Assembly (NCBI GenBank): GCA_946062035.1 | Contig: CAMGTS010000101.1 | Location: 1 to 5,449 of the forward strand | DNA: 5,449 bases | From: an uncultured Bacteroidales bacterium | GTDB taxonomy: Bacteria > Bacteroidota > Bacteroidia > Bacteroidales > UBA932 | Direction of reading: 5' to 3' | Shown: in pieces, positions 1-5,449 of the stretch | Numbering within the stretch: the stretch's first letter is position 1 | How the letters are laid out: every line of letters starts with the position of its first letter | Notes under the pieces: model-generated | The model's input: the letters and a program-made list of their open reading frames with translations, nothing else | Told to the model about the DNA's origin: nothing | The model's database searches: none | Translations under genes and position numbers: made by a program

Positions 1-157
1 AGCAACCGAGAGAACTTGCGAAAAGGTCTGTAGGAGAAAAGCTCTCTCCCTTGCCGTGATTGTCGAGAGGCGCATCGGTTATTATTTTGGTTCCGGACTG
101 TAAATGAGTTACCTCATTCCTTAAATTGCCCTTATAAATTGTCAACATCTTTGTCAT
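1..157 (-). CDS. OsmC family protein, N-terminal part (cut by the left edge)
   Basis: Translating the minus strand from the ATG at 157 gives 52 uninterrupted codons to the window edge. The product starts MTKMLTIYKGNLRNE, continues with TDAPLDNHGKGESFSPTDL (about residues 28-46) and ends in SSLGC. The GKGE.FSPTDL..SLG block is the well-known N-terminal signature of the OsmC/Ohr-like family, whose members are thiol-dependent peroxidases that reduce organic hydroperoxides or are stress-related proteins of unclear substrate. The first redox Cys of the family lies right after SLG; Cys52 and the next codon, which starts with T, fall exactly there, but the rest of the protein, including the second Cys region, is outside the window. 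A second in-frame ATG at 148 (residue 4) is an alternative start. The gene lies 65 bp downstream of miaB on the same strand with no clear terminator or promoter between them, so cotranscription is possible. Family assignment is firm; the subfamily and substrate cannot be told. Confidence 0.85.
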   Translation of the reverse strand, partial: MTKMLTIYKGNLRNEVTHLQSGTKIITDAPLDNHGKGESFSPTDLFASSLGC

Positions 158-222
158 AGTCGTATTCTTTCTTTTAATATCTTTTTCTAAAATCTAATAT
201 CATCTTGCATCGTTATATACCG

Positions 223-1734
223 CTATTTCTCCTCGTCGGTACTCTTTCTGTTTTTCCTGTGAGCCTCCCGCTTCTGCTCTATCTCTTCGAGTGACTTTTT
301 AAGCTCATTTTCAAACTCTTCCCTGCGCAAACGGAATCTCTCTTTCATCTCCTTCCAATCCGCAAGCGAATCTTTGTCAATCAGCGGCTTTTTCGGGGGA
401 ACAATCACACCTTTGAGCGTCGCGCTTGTACATTCGGTGATTTTCACGCTGACGATATCTCCCGGTTTCACACCTTCTGCATCAAAGATGCACATTTTGT
501 TCTTTTTGTTGCGTCCCATCATCTGTTTGTCAGACCTTTTTGAGACACCCTCGACCAATACATCAAAAATGCTGCCAATATCTTTTTTGTTCGACTCAAG
601 AGAGAGTTTATTCTGCAACTCAATAATCTCGTTAAGTCTCCTTGTCTTGGTCTCTAATGGGACATTATCAGGAAACTTTCTTGCCGCCAACGTATTAGGG
701 CGTTGCGAATAATAAAACATGAATGCGCTGTCGTAACCAACCTCCTGCATCAGGCTGAGAGTCTGTCTGTGGTCTTCTTCCGTCTCATCACAGAATCCGG
801 CGATAATATCGGTAGTAATAGCGCAGTCCGGCAAAATCTCCCTTATGGCAGCTACTTTTTCCAAATATTCCGCACGGGTATATTTCCTGTTCATTTTCTT
901 GAGCTGCGCATCACTTCCGCTCTGGACAGGAAGGTGGATATGATTGCAGATGTTAGGATACATCGCCATCGTATAGAGAACCCCTCTTCTTATATCCTTA
1001 GGATGTGATGTCTGGAAACGTACCCTCAAATCCGGGCTTACAAGCGCCACCATCTCCAAAAGCTGATAGAAGTTTGTGGAAATCGTGGGATTGTCAGGAT
1101 TAACCCACAAATAGGAATCGACATTCTGCCCGAGAAGCGTCACTTCTTTATAACCTTGTCTGAAAAGCTGCTCCGCCTCCGCTACTATCGATTTCGGATC
1201 CCTGCTGCGCTCCCTACCTCTCGTAAAAGGGACAATACAATACGAACACATATTGTTGCAACCTCTTGCAATAGAGATAAATGCGCTTACGCCGTTACTG
1301 TCCATCCTGACCGGCTCGACATCGGAGTAAGTTTCATCCAATGATAAGACGGTCTCTGTCAGCTTATCCCTGCTGTCAAGCACTTTTTCTATAACCTCCG
1401 GAAGTTTCCTGTAAGAGTCAGGACCTACCGTAAAATCGACATTCTTGTTTTCGAGCAATTTCTCTCTAAGGCGTTGCGCCATGCAGCCTAACACTCCTAC
1501 AATCAGCTCTTTGCGTTTCTTCCTTTCCTGATTGAAGACCTCAAGTCTGCCAAGTATGCGCTGCTCGGCATTATCTCTTACAGAACAAGTGTTCACAAGG
1601 ATTACATCCGCCTCACGGATATCCTTGCAGACAGTGCACCCCTCCTTACAAAGGATTGACATCGCTACCTCGCTGTCATTTATGTTCATCTGACAGCCGT
1701 ATGTTTCTATATAAACTTTAAGATTCATAATCAT
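223..1734 (-). CDS. miaB: tRNA-2-methylthio-N6-dimethylallyladenosine synthase MiaB
   Basis: This is a cytoplasmic radical-SAM methylthiotransferase that converts i6A37 to ms2i6A37 in tRNAs reading codons that start with U. The domain order is complete. The N-terminal UPF0004 domain has its three cluster cysteines: C14 in YGCQMN, C50 in NTCSVR and C84 in GCMAQR. The radical SAM core has CxxxCxxC at C159, C163 and C166, followed by IVPFTRGRERSR, which is diagnostic for MiaB over MtaB or RimO. A TRAM domain occupies about residues 382-445 (VLVEGVSKRS...GRN). After it comes a tail of about 58 residues (446-503) rich in Lys, Arg and Glu and likely helical, making the protein longer than the usual 440-475 residues. 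The start is ATG at 1734; a second ATG at 1728 (residue 3) would serve equally. The gene is divergent from the lipoprotein gene at 1801 and has its own promoter-like element at 1751-1758. Confidence 0.96.
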   Translation of the reverse strand: MIMNLKVYIETYGCQMNINDSEVAMSILCKEGCTVCKDIREADVILVNTCSVRDNAEQRILGRLEVFNQERKKRKELIVGVLGCMAQRLREKLLENKNVDFTVGPDSYRKLPEVIEKVLDSRDKLTETVLSLDETYSDVEPVRMDSNGVSAFISIARGCNNMCSYCIVPFTRGRERSRDPKSIVAEAEQLFRQGYKEVTLLGQNVDSYLWVNPDNPTISTNFYQLLEMVALVSPDLRVRFQTSHPKDIRRGVLYTMAMYPNICNHIHLPVQSGSDAQLKKMNRKYTRAEYLEKVAAIREILPDCAITTDIIAGFCDETEEDHRQTLSLMQEVGYDSAFMFYYSQRPNTLAARKFPDNVPLETKTRRLNEIIELQNKLSLESNKKDIGSIFDVLVEGVSKRSDKQMMGRNKKNKMCIFDAEGVKPGDIVSVKITECTSATLKGVIVPPKKPLIDKDSLADWKEMKERFRLRREEFENELKKSLEEIEQKREAHRKNRKSTDEEK

Positions 1735-1750
1735 TTACCCATTCGAAGCC

Positions 1751-1758
1751 CAAAGTTA
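1751..1758 (-). promoter_or_regulatory. Candidate Bacteroidota -7 element for miaB
   Basis: Read on the minus strand this is TAACTTTG, a full match to the Bacteroidota -7 consensus TAnnTTTG, lying 16 bp before the miaB ATG at 1734. I found no TTTG-type -33 element at the usual spacing of about 19-23 bp; the only nearby TTTG (minus strand, 1794-1791) is some 32 bp away. The call therefore rests on the -7 match and its position only. Confidence 0.45.
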
Positions 1759-1773
1759 ATAGAAAATAAATAT

Positions 1774-1781
1774 TACTTTTG
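1774..1781 (+). promoter_or_regulatory. Candidate Bacteroidota -7 element for the lipoprotein-SPOR unit
   Basis: The sequence TACTTTTG matches the TAnnTTTG -7 consensus and lies 19 bp before the ATG at 1801, which would give a very short leader of roughly 12 nt. The -33 region is AT-rich but has no good TTTG. Together with the opposing element at 1751-1758 it forms a compact back-to-back divergent promoter region; the two -7 boxes are only 15 bp apart. Confidence 0.5.
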
Positions 1782-1800
1782 TACATAAAGCAAATAACAG

Positions 1801-2292
1801 ATGGGAACCAGAAGCAATAAATATTTACCTATTTTTTTTGTGGCGGTAGTCGCACTGCTTTTGCAAAGTTGCGCCAAAAACTACTCTGGAATAAAACTGA
1901 CTGATAGTAAGATAGAATCAGTCACCGCAACTTCGATGAGAAGTATGAAGATAAAGGTGCTGCTTACGGTAGACAACCCTGCAAAAGGCTCTTTCAGCGT
2001 TGAAAACGTGCATGGCGTAATCAACCGCAGCGGTGAAATCTTCGCAGACTTCAAGTCTGAAGATATCATGGAAATTACCGGCAAAAGTATATGTAAACTG
2101 CCTTGCACGATTGTCGCTGAACTTGACAAATCCGTCTCCGTACTATCCGCCGGGCTGATTTTAGCGGAGGGGGATTTTGATAGTTTCACTTGCGATATAT
2201 ACGCAGATATACACAAAGGGGCTTTCAAAAAGAGCGTGAAGAGGAAAAATCTGCCCCTCAAGTCGTTAGTCAGAAAATTAAAGAATGAGTAA
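1801..2292 (+). CDS. LEA type 2 (WHy domain)-like lipoprotein
   Basis: A small predicted lipoprotein of 163 residues. The N-terminus has basic residues (R4, K7), a hydrophobic stretch at about residues 9-21 and a lipobox LLQSC with Cys24 as the lipidated residue. The residues after Cys24 (AKNYSG) are not acidic, so there is no typical Bacteroidota surface-export signal and a periplasm-facing location is the simpler guess. Residues about 33-115 fit the LEA-2/WHy pattern: alternating beta strands, a V.LLTVDNP segment with Asn59-Pro60, then a strand pair around a G.I. turn. These domains form a small beta-sandwich; their bacterial function is not known. The last 25 residues carry ten Lys/Arg and only one Glu, which suggests contact with phospholipid, LPS or nucleic acid. 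The stop overlaps the start of the SPOR gene by 8 nt, implying translational coupling. Lipoprotein call is strong; the LEA-2 call comes from pattern recognition. Confidence 0.75.
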   Translation: MGTRSNKYLPIFFVAVVALLLQSCAKNYSGIKLTDSKIESVTATSMRSMKIKVLLTVDNPAKGSFSVENVHGVINRSGEIFADFKSEDIMEITGKSICKLPCTIVAELDKSVSVLSAGLILAEGDFDSFTCDIYADIHKGAFKKSVKRKNLPLKSLVRKLKNE

Positions 2293-2830
2293 TATGGATT
2301 TCAAAAAGATATTAGTGACAATCATCATCGGTATTGCGGCATTGACGGTTTCAAACAGCACCGCATTCTCACAGGATGTCAGACCGGAGGAGAGCACTTC
2401 ACAAAACGATACGATAGTAACGATGCCCGTAATGGAACCATCTGTAGATTCTTCATTAATCAATACCTCTGTATTTACCTTGTTGGAATCGGCTGACGGT
2501 GGAAAAATCGTTGTCAACAGAACATCTGCGGTCAATGCGAAATTCAACAGCTATATCCAAAGCAATAAGGAGAGAAAGAAAAACGGATATAGAATCCTTG
2601 TGTACTCAAGTAATGCGCAAAACGCAAGAAACATCTCCCAAAACATAGAAAAAGAGCTGCAAAACACTTATCCGATACAGGTATACCGCTCGTATTCGGC
2701 TCCTTTCTTCACCGTCCATATCGGAGACTTCAGGACTAAGGCAGATGCCATGAAGATGTGTAATGAACTCTTAGCTACATATCCCCAAGCGAAAATAGTA
2801 CGCTCGGCGATAGACTGGTACTCTTTCTAA
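2285..2830 (+). CDS. Secreted SPOR domain-containing protein
   Basis: A 181-residue exported protein. Residues 7-29 form a signal peptide (KK, then a hydrophobic core at 9-22, then TAFS before Gln30, a common Bacteroidota cleavage context). A low-complexity Ser/Thr-rich linker follows to about residue 60. The SPOR domain occupies about 101-178: GYRILVYSSNAQNAR, then a helix, then YRSYSAPFFTVHIGDFRTKADA and a second helix before the last strand IVRSAIDW. The YS.PFF.V..GDFR.K.EA block is characteristic of Bacteroidales SPOR proteins. SPOR domains bind peptidoglycan strands stripped of stem peptides, mostly at division septa. There is no transmembrane anchor other than the signal peptide, so the mature protein is likely periplasmic. 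The ATG at 2285 lies inside the preceding gene; a second ATG at 2294 (residue 4) begins one base after that gene's TAA and is an equally good start. The stop interlocks with the lpxK stop. Confidence 0.88.
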   Translation: MSNMDFKKILVTIIIGIAALTVSNSTAFSQDVRPEESTSQNDTIVTMPVMEPSVDSSLINTSVFTLLESADGGKIVVNRTSAVNAKFNSYIQSNKERKKNGYRILVYSSNAQNARNISQNIEKELQNTYPIQVYRSYSAPFFTVHIGDFRTKADAMKMCNELLATYPQAKIVRSAIDWYSF

Positions 2831-3936
2831 TTCTCCGAAACAAACTGAATGAACTCCTTCATATCTGCCTGCGGTATTATTTTGCAGGCGACAGGGAGAT
2901 AGAACATTCTCTGCTTGATCTCTTCGGGAATATATTTGTTGTAGCGCAATCTTTGACTGTCCTTTTCGGTTGTCATGATTGTCGCCTCAGGCTGTTTGCG
3001 GGCCATCGATACGATTTTCCTGATATTGCTGCGGCTATAGTTCTTGTGATCTGAAAAACTCAGAACCCCGACAATCTTGTGGGTCGACGCAAGTTGCGCA
3101 CGGAATAGCGAGTCATTGGATATCCCTGTAAAAGCCACTACAAATTTAGAGTATAGATAGCGAACATTGCAGCACTCGGGGAAAACTGGTTTTGCCGTCT
3201 GATGGTATGTCGTCGAAAAATATATTTTCTGCTCAGGCCGCAACTGAAGCTCGCTACTCCATATTTCCCTCTCACGGGCCACCTCCTCCGCCGCATGCCC
3301 CTCATCGTAGATTCCGTCATATTCCCCGAAATCAGGTGATTTGGTAATAATCACCGCATCTGCCCTTTTACGTTGAGACGGGAGATCTCTCAATGTCCCT
3401 ATCGGAAGAAGATTATCTCCGGCGATAGAATTTTTATAACTGACGAGCAGAATATTTTTTGAAGGAGTCAGACTACGATACTGGTAGGCGTCGTCCAAAA
3501 TGATGAAATTGACCCCCAACTCCTTTACGAGTTTACGTATCGCCAAACCACGATCCGCACAAACCGCGACTATCACCTCCGGGAATTTTCTTTTTATCTG
3601 CAAAGGTTCGTCTCCGCACACTGTGTAGTCATCGGTGATTTTCACCAAATGAAACCCTTTGGTTTTGCGCTTATATCCACGGGAAACGACCGCAAGCCTG
3701 TAACGCCCTCTAAGCGCATCGACAATCATCTCAGTATGAGGGGTTTTTCCTGTCCCCCCGACTGTAATGTTCCCTACAGAGACGACAGGGACATCGAATT
3801 TCTCGCTCTTGAAAACTTTTCTGTCGTAGAGGTAATTCCTTATTGTCAAAACAAGCCAGTAAGGGAAAAGTATGGTTTTGCTCGCAAGTCCTATCATGGG
3901 CGCAAATTTACAAAAACGGATAAAAAAGGGCCGCAT
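2827..3936 (-). CDS. lpxK: Tetraacyldisaccharide 4'-kinase LpxK
   Basis: LpxK phosphorylates the 4' position of the tetraacyldisaccharide 1-phosphate to give lipid IVA, on the cytoplasmic face of the inner membrane. Numbering from the ATG at 3936 (369 residues): a hydrophobic N-terminal segment (about 14-32) that would seat the protein on the membrane; a Walker A loop GNITVGGTGKT at 55-65 with K64; SRGY at 85-88; GDEP with D109, the acidic pair linked to catalysis; LDDAYQYR at 147-154; and FSDH with H297. Oddities: the Walker B-like motif has Tyr153 where the family normally has His (DD.FQHR); the usual LPAGRLRE is LPIGTLRD here; and residues about 202-236 are longer than usual, so the protein exceeds the common 330-350. 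The reading frame extends to a GTG at 3948, and an ATG at 3897 is a third start option. The 3' end overlaps the convergent SPOR gene by 4 nt. Identity is firm; full activity is an inference. Confidence 0.93.
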   Translation of the reverse strand: MRPFFIRFCKFAPMIGLASKTILFPYWLVLTIRNYLYDRKVFKSEKFDVPVVSVGNITVGGTGKTPHTEMIVDALRGRYRLAVVSRGYKRKTKGFHLVKITDDYTVCGDEPLQIKRKFPEVIVAVCADRGLAIRKLVKELGVNFIILDDAYQYRSLTPSKNILLVSYKNSIAGDNLLPIGTLRDLPSQRKRADAVIITKSPDFGEYDGIYDEGHAAEEVAREREIWSSELQLRPEQKIYFSTTYHQTAKPVFPECCNVRYLYSKFVVAFTGISNDSLFRAQLASTHKIVGVLSFSDHKNYSRSNIRKIVSMARKQPEATIMTTEKDSQRLRYNKYIPEEIKQRMFYLPVACKIIPQADMKEFIQFVSEN

Positions 3937-3986
3937 CAATTTTTTCACTTTGACACAGCCCTTATTCGTAGTATTATACCGCTCTT

Positions 3987-4493
3987 TTAGATAGCGTTTG
4001 ATCTCTTGAAATAGTTTGCCTCGTTTGTATGTACAAGCGGGCCTGAGTATCTTTTGAGAGTCTGTCCAGAGCCGGACGGTGTGTATACTACATCCGCGAT
4101 ATTTGAATCGTGCTTGATCCTGATAACGAAAGTTCCTCTCAACTTTCTGCCGAGGATACTGAACATAACCGTCATATCGCCTTTTTTGTTGTATTTGACT
4201 TTATAGTCCGATACATCGGCAAGGTTGGTATCCGAATTACCGCAGATGGAACTTCCCTGAAGAACCATTCCGGTCTTCTCGTAAGCGACGAAAATACTTG
4301 CATCGTTGGTAGTGGAAATATTTCCGTCAGAATCAGTTACTTCCGTAGGGATAATAACCCAATTCTTCGTTTCTATGGCGTCCTTCGCGTTTTCGTAAAG
4401 AGCCTTGGCTTTTGCAGCCTTCTCCTCTTTCGTCTGAGCGAATACAGGAACCGCCATCAGGCATACTGCCAGTAACAAAAAAAATCTTTTCAT
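3987..4493 (-). CDS. Secreted DUF4251-type protein
   Basis: A 168-residue exported protein of unknown function. The ATG at 4493 is chosen because it begins a textbook signal peptide, MKRFFLLLAVCLMAVPVFA, followed by Gln20 as the likely mature N-terminus; a longer frame to a TTG at 4529 would place 12 residues before it and start inside a hairpin loop. The mature part opens with a charged helix (about 20-45, K/E/A-rich), then beta-rich sequence that fits the Bacteroidota DUF4251 pattern: ASIFVAYEKTGMVLQ, a Y.VKYNKKGDMTVMFSILG block, a charged I.HDSN.A.V strand, and a closing YSGPLV. No catalytic motif, lipobox or cysteine pair suggestive of an enzyme is seen. A strong stem-loop ends 13 nt before the start, and lpxK follows 50 bp downstream on the same strand with no terminator between, so lpxK may be transcribed with it. 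The family call is from memory of the pattern. Confidence 0.68.
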   Translation of the reverse strand: MKRFFLLLAVCLMAVPVFAQTKEEKAAKAKALYENAKDAIETKNWVIIPTEVTDSDGNISTTNDASIFVAYEKTGMVLQGSSICGNSDTNLADVSDYKVKYNKKGDMTVMFSILGRKLRGTFVIRIKHDSNIADVVYTPSGSGQTLKRYSGPLVHTNEANYFKRSNAI

Positions 4494-4506
4494 TTTCTTA
4501 AAAATA

Positions 4507-4549
4507 ATTGCTGCATTGCACAGTCTCAAAAACCGTGCAATACAGCAAT
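4507..4549 (-). terminator. 15-bp stem-loop with U-rich tail, probable intrinsic terminator or attenuator
   Basis: On the minus strand the arms ATTGCTGTATTGCAC (4549-4535) and GTGCAATGCAGCAAT (4521-4507) pair over 15 bp with no bulge. The only non-Watson-Crick pair is a U-G wobble; in the plus-strand transcript the same position would be a C-A mismatch, so the structure favours minus-strand RNA. The loop is 13 nt (4534-4522). The tail reads TATTTTTAAGAAA and then reaches the ATG of the DUF4251 gene at 4493. It lies 13 bp after the stop of the lipoprotein gene, so its simplest role is to end that transcript. Because it is also so near the next start codon, it could act as an attenuator or 5' leader structure. 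Confidence 0.75.
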
Positions 4550-4562
4550 CGAAACAAACTTA

Positions 4563-5435
4563 CTACTTAGACGTAAATATACTTACCAAATACTGGTTGT
4601 TAGCCCCGACACCTCTTGCCACATGATTGACATAACGGCCGAAGCCCTGGCTTGTCCAATAATCCACGTCCCTGTGAAGCATGGTTCCTGTCGCAGGATT
4701 CATTACCCTTACATAAATATTACAATAACCGTTTGTAATAGCTGATGTAGGGCCGCCAACATAACCTATACCTTTGTTAGGAATATACCATGGGTTGAAG
4801 CCTGTCTGTTCACCAAATCCTACAGGCCCTCCAAGGTCATGGAATTCAAGATCTGCCAGGGCAGTGCCGTTAGGTCTTACTGCGTATTGATACTGGATAG
4901 GGAACGAGCAAGGAACTCCATCCGCCTCATACCAGAAATTAACGAAGTTGATCCATGCCGTAGTATCTGTCTTCTTGCCCGGCATGGCATTGTCAGCATT
5001 TCCGTAAGGGAAATTAGCGTCGAGGACGACTGCCTTGTCCCATGCACAGAAGTAAACGACGCTCTTACCGGCCGAAACTGTAAACTCGGCATCGAGGTTA
5101 GGAGCTCCGCCGTTTTTAGGATTGTTGGATGCGATAAAGCCCTGTACTCTGTATGTACCCGGCTTTCTTACGAAGAAACGGGTAGTATTCCCGAAAGGAA
5201 TACCATTGTACCTGTTGATCGGGTAGTTTGGCGTAGCTATCGTATCATTGTCGTTCAGGACAACATAAGTAAGGTTGCCTGCTGCTGCACTTGCTGTAGG
5301 GATAGCATTATAAAGCTGAATCTCAGCCATATCATTCCCAAGCTCTTCTGCAGGATATTCGATCTCGTGCTTAGAGCAAGCCGAAAAAGCGAATACAGCT
5401 GCAAGTGCGAATGCGAAATATTTTAAAACTTTCAT
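4563..5435 (-). CDS. Lipoprotein resembling DUF4397 proteins
   Basis: A 290-residue predicted lipoprotein of unknown function. The signal is MKVLKYFAFALAAVFAFSAC, with a lipobox FSAC and Cys20 as the lipidated residue; the residues that follow (SKHEIEYPAEE) are moderately acidic, which could favour surface export but is not a clear export signal. The mature part is beta-rich and appears to hold two related units. The first, about 36-140, has AEIQLYNAIP, then IPFGNTTRFFVRKPGTYRV (79-97), then an AGKSVVYF strand. The second begins at about 160 with WINFVNFWYEADGVP and runs to the C-terminus. The pattern 'residue-rich strand ... small fold ... pGtY.v ... aGk.y' is that of DUF4397 domains, seen in extracellular and surface proteins. 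The gene ends in tandem stops TAG-TAA and then the stem-loop at 4507-4549. Only 14 bp of upstream sequence are visible, so its promoter and upstream partner are unknown. The exported status is firm; the family is tentative. Confidence 0.72.
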   Translation of the reverse strand: MKVLKYFAFALAAVFAFSACSKHEIEYPAEELGNDMAEIQLYNAIPTASAAAGNLTYVVLNDNDTIATPNYPINRYNGIPFGNTTRFFVRKPGTYRVQGFIASNNPKNGGAPNLDAEFTVSAGKSVVYFCAWDKAVVLDANFPYGNADNAMPGKKTDTTAWINFVNFWYEADGVPCSFPIQYQYAVRPNGTALADLEFHDLGGPVGFGEQTGFNPWYIPNKGIGYVGGPTSAITNGYCNIYVRVMNPATGTMLHRDVDYWTSQGFGRYVNHVARGVGANNQYLVSIFTSK

Positions 5436-5449
5436 AATATTCTTACTGA

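Noticed and set aside
187..196. TAGATTTT on the minus strand between miaB and the OsmC gene as a promoter -7 element
   Set aside because: It lacks the final G of TAnnTTTG and has no TTTG at -33 spacing; a shared transcript with miaB explains the gap as well.
374..1344. Plus-strand open frames of 62-112 codons opposite miaB
   Set aside because: They are antisense to a full-length, highly conserved gene and their translations show no recognisable domain.
1881..2547. Minus-strand open frames opposite the LEA-2 and SPOR genes
   Set aside because: The plus-strand genes have signal peptides, recognisable domains and coupled starts; the antisense frames have none of these.
2867..2889. 6-bp inverted repeat GCCTGC / GCAGGC with an 11-nt loop, a possible terminator for the SPOR transcript
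   Set aside because: It lies within lpxK coding sequence, is short, and has no T-run on the plus-strand side after it; it fits chance codon sequence.
3937..3948. GTG start for lpxK at 3948
   Set aside because: It is possible, but the ATG at 3936 lies only four codons in and leaves a normal length before the Walker A loop, so the ATG is preferred; the evidence is not decisive.
4494..4529. A 12-codon upstream extension of the DUF4251 gene starting at a TTG at 4529
   Set aside because: The TTG lies in the loop of the hairpin, and the extension would put RLCNAAIIFKK ahead of a perfect signal peptide that begins at the ATG at 4493.
4839..5426. A 195-codon plus-strand open frame opposite the DUF4397-like gene
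   Set aside because: The minus-strand frame has a clear lipoprotein signal and a terminator at its end, while the plus-strand product is Cys- and Arg-rich with no domain or signal.

Overview
The window looks like core chromosome of a Bacteroidota bacterium, most likely of the order Bacteroidales. Three things point there: SPOR, LEA-2 and DUF4251-type envelope proteins typical of that group; secreted proteins whose predicted cleavage sites are followed by Gln; and TAnnTTTG promoter -7 elements with no clear Shine-Dalgarno sequences. Base composition is moderate and even, and I see no mobile element, tRNA, rRNA, CRISPR array or sign of recent transfer.

Layout, left to right. Positions 1-157 (minus) hold the N-terminal part of an OsmC-family protein that runs off the left edge. 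Next is miaB (223-1734, minus), the tRNA ms2i6A methylthiotransferase, which has an unusual charged C-terminal tail. A 66-bp divergent intergenic region carries one promoter-like -7 element in each direction. To its right lies a two-gene plus-strand unit with an 8-nt overlap: a small LEA-2-type lipoprotein (1801-2292) and a secreted SPOR-domain protein (2285-2830). Its stop codon interlocks with that of lpxK (2827-3936, minus), the lipid A 4'-kinase. Further right on the minus strand come a secreted DUF4251-type protein (3987-4493), a strong 15-bp stem-loop (4507-4549), and a large lipoprotein resembling DUF4397 proteins (4563-5435).

The common theme is the cell envelope: lipid A synthesis, peptidoglycan binding, and several exported proteins or lipoproteins, next to a tRNA-modification gene and an OsmC-family stress gene. 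I do not see a convincing new multi-gene system. The points most worth a second look are an LpxK with Tyr in place of the usual His in its Walker B motif, the stem-loop placed directly before the DUF4251 gene, the interlocked stop codons, and the MiaB tail.
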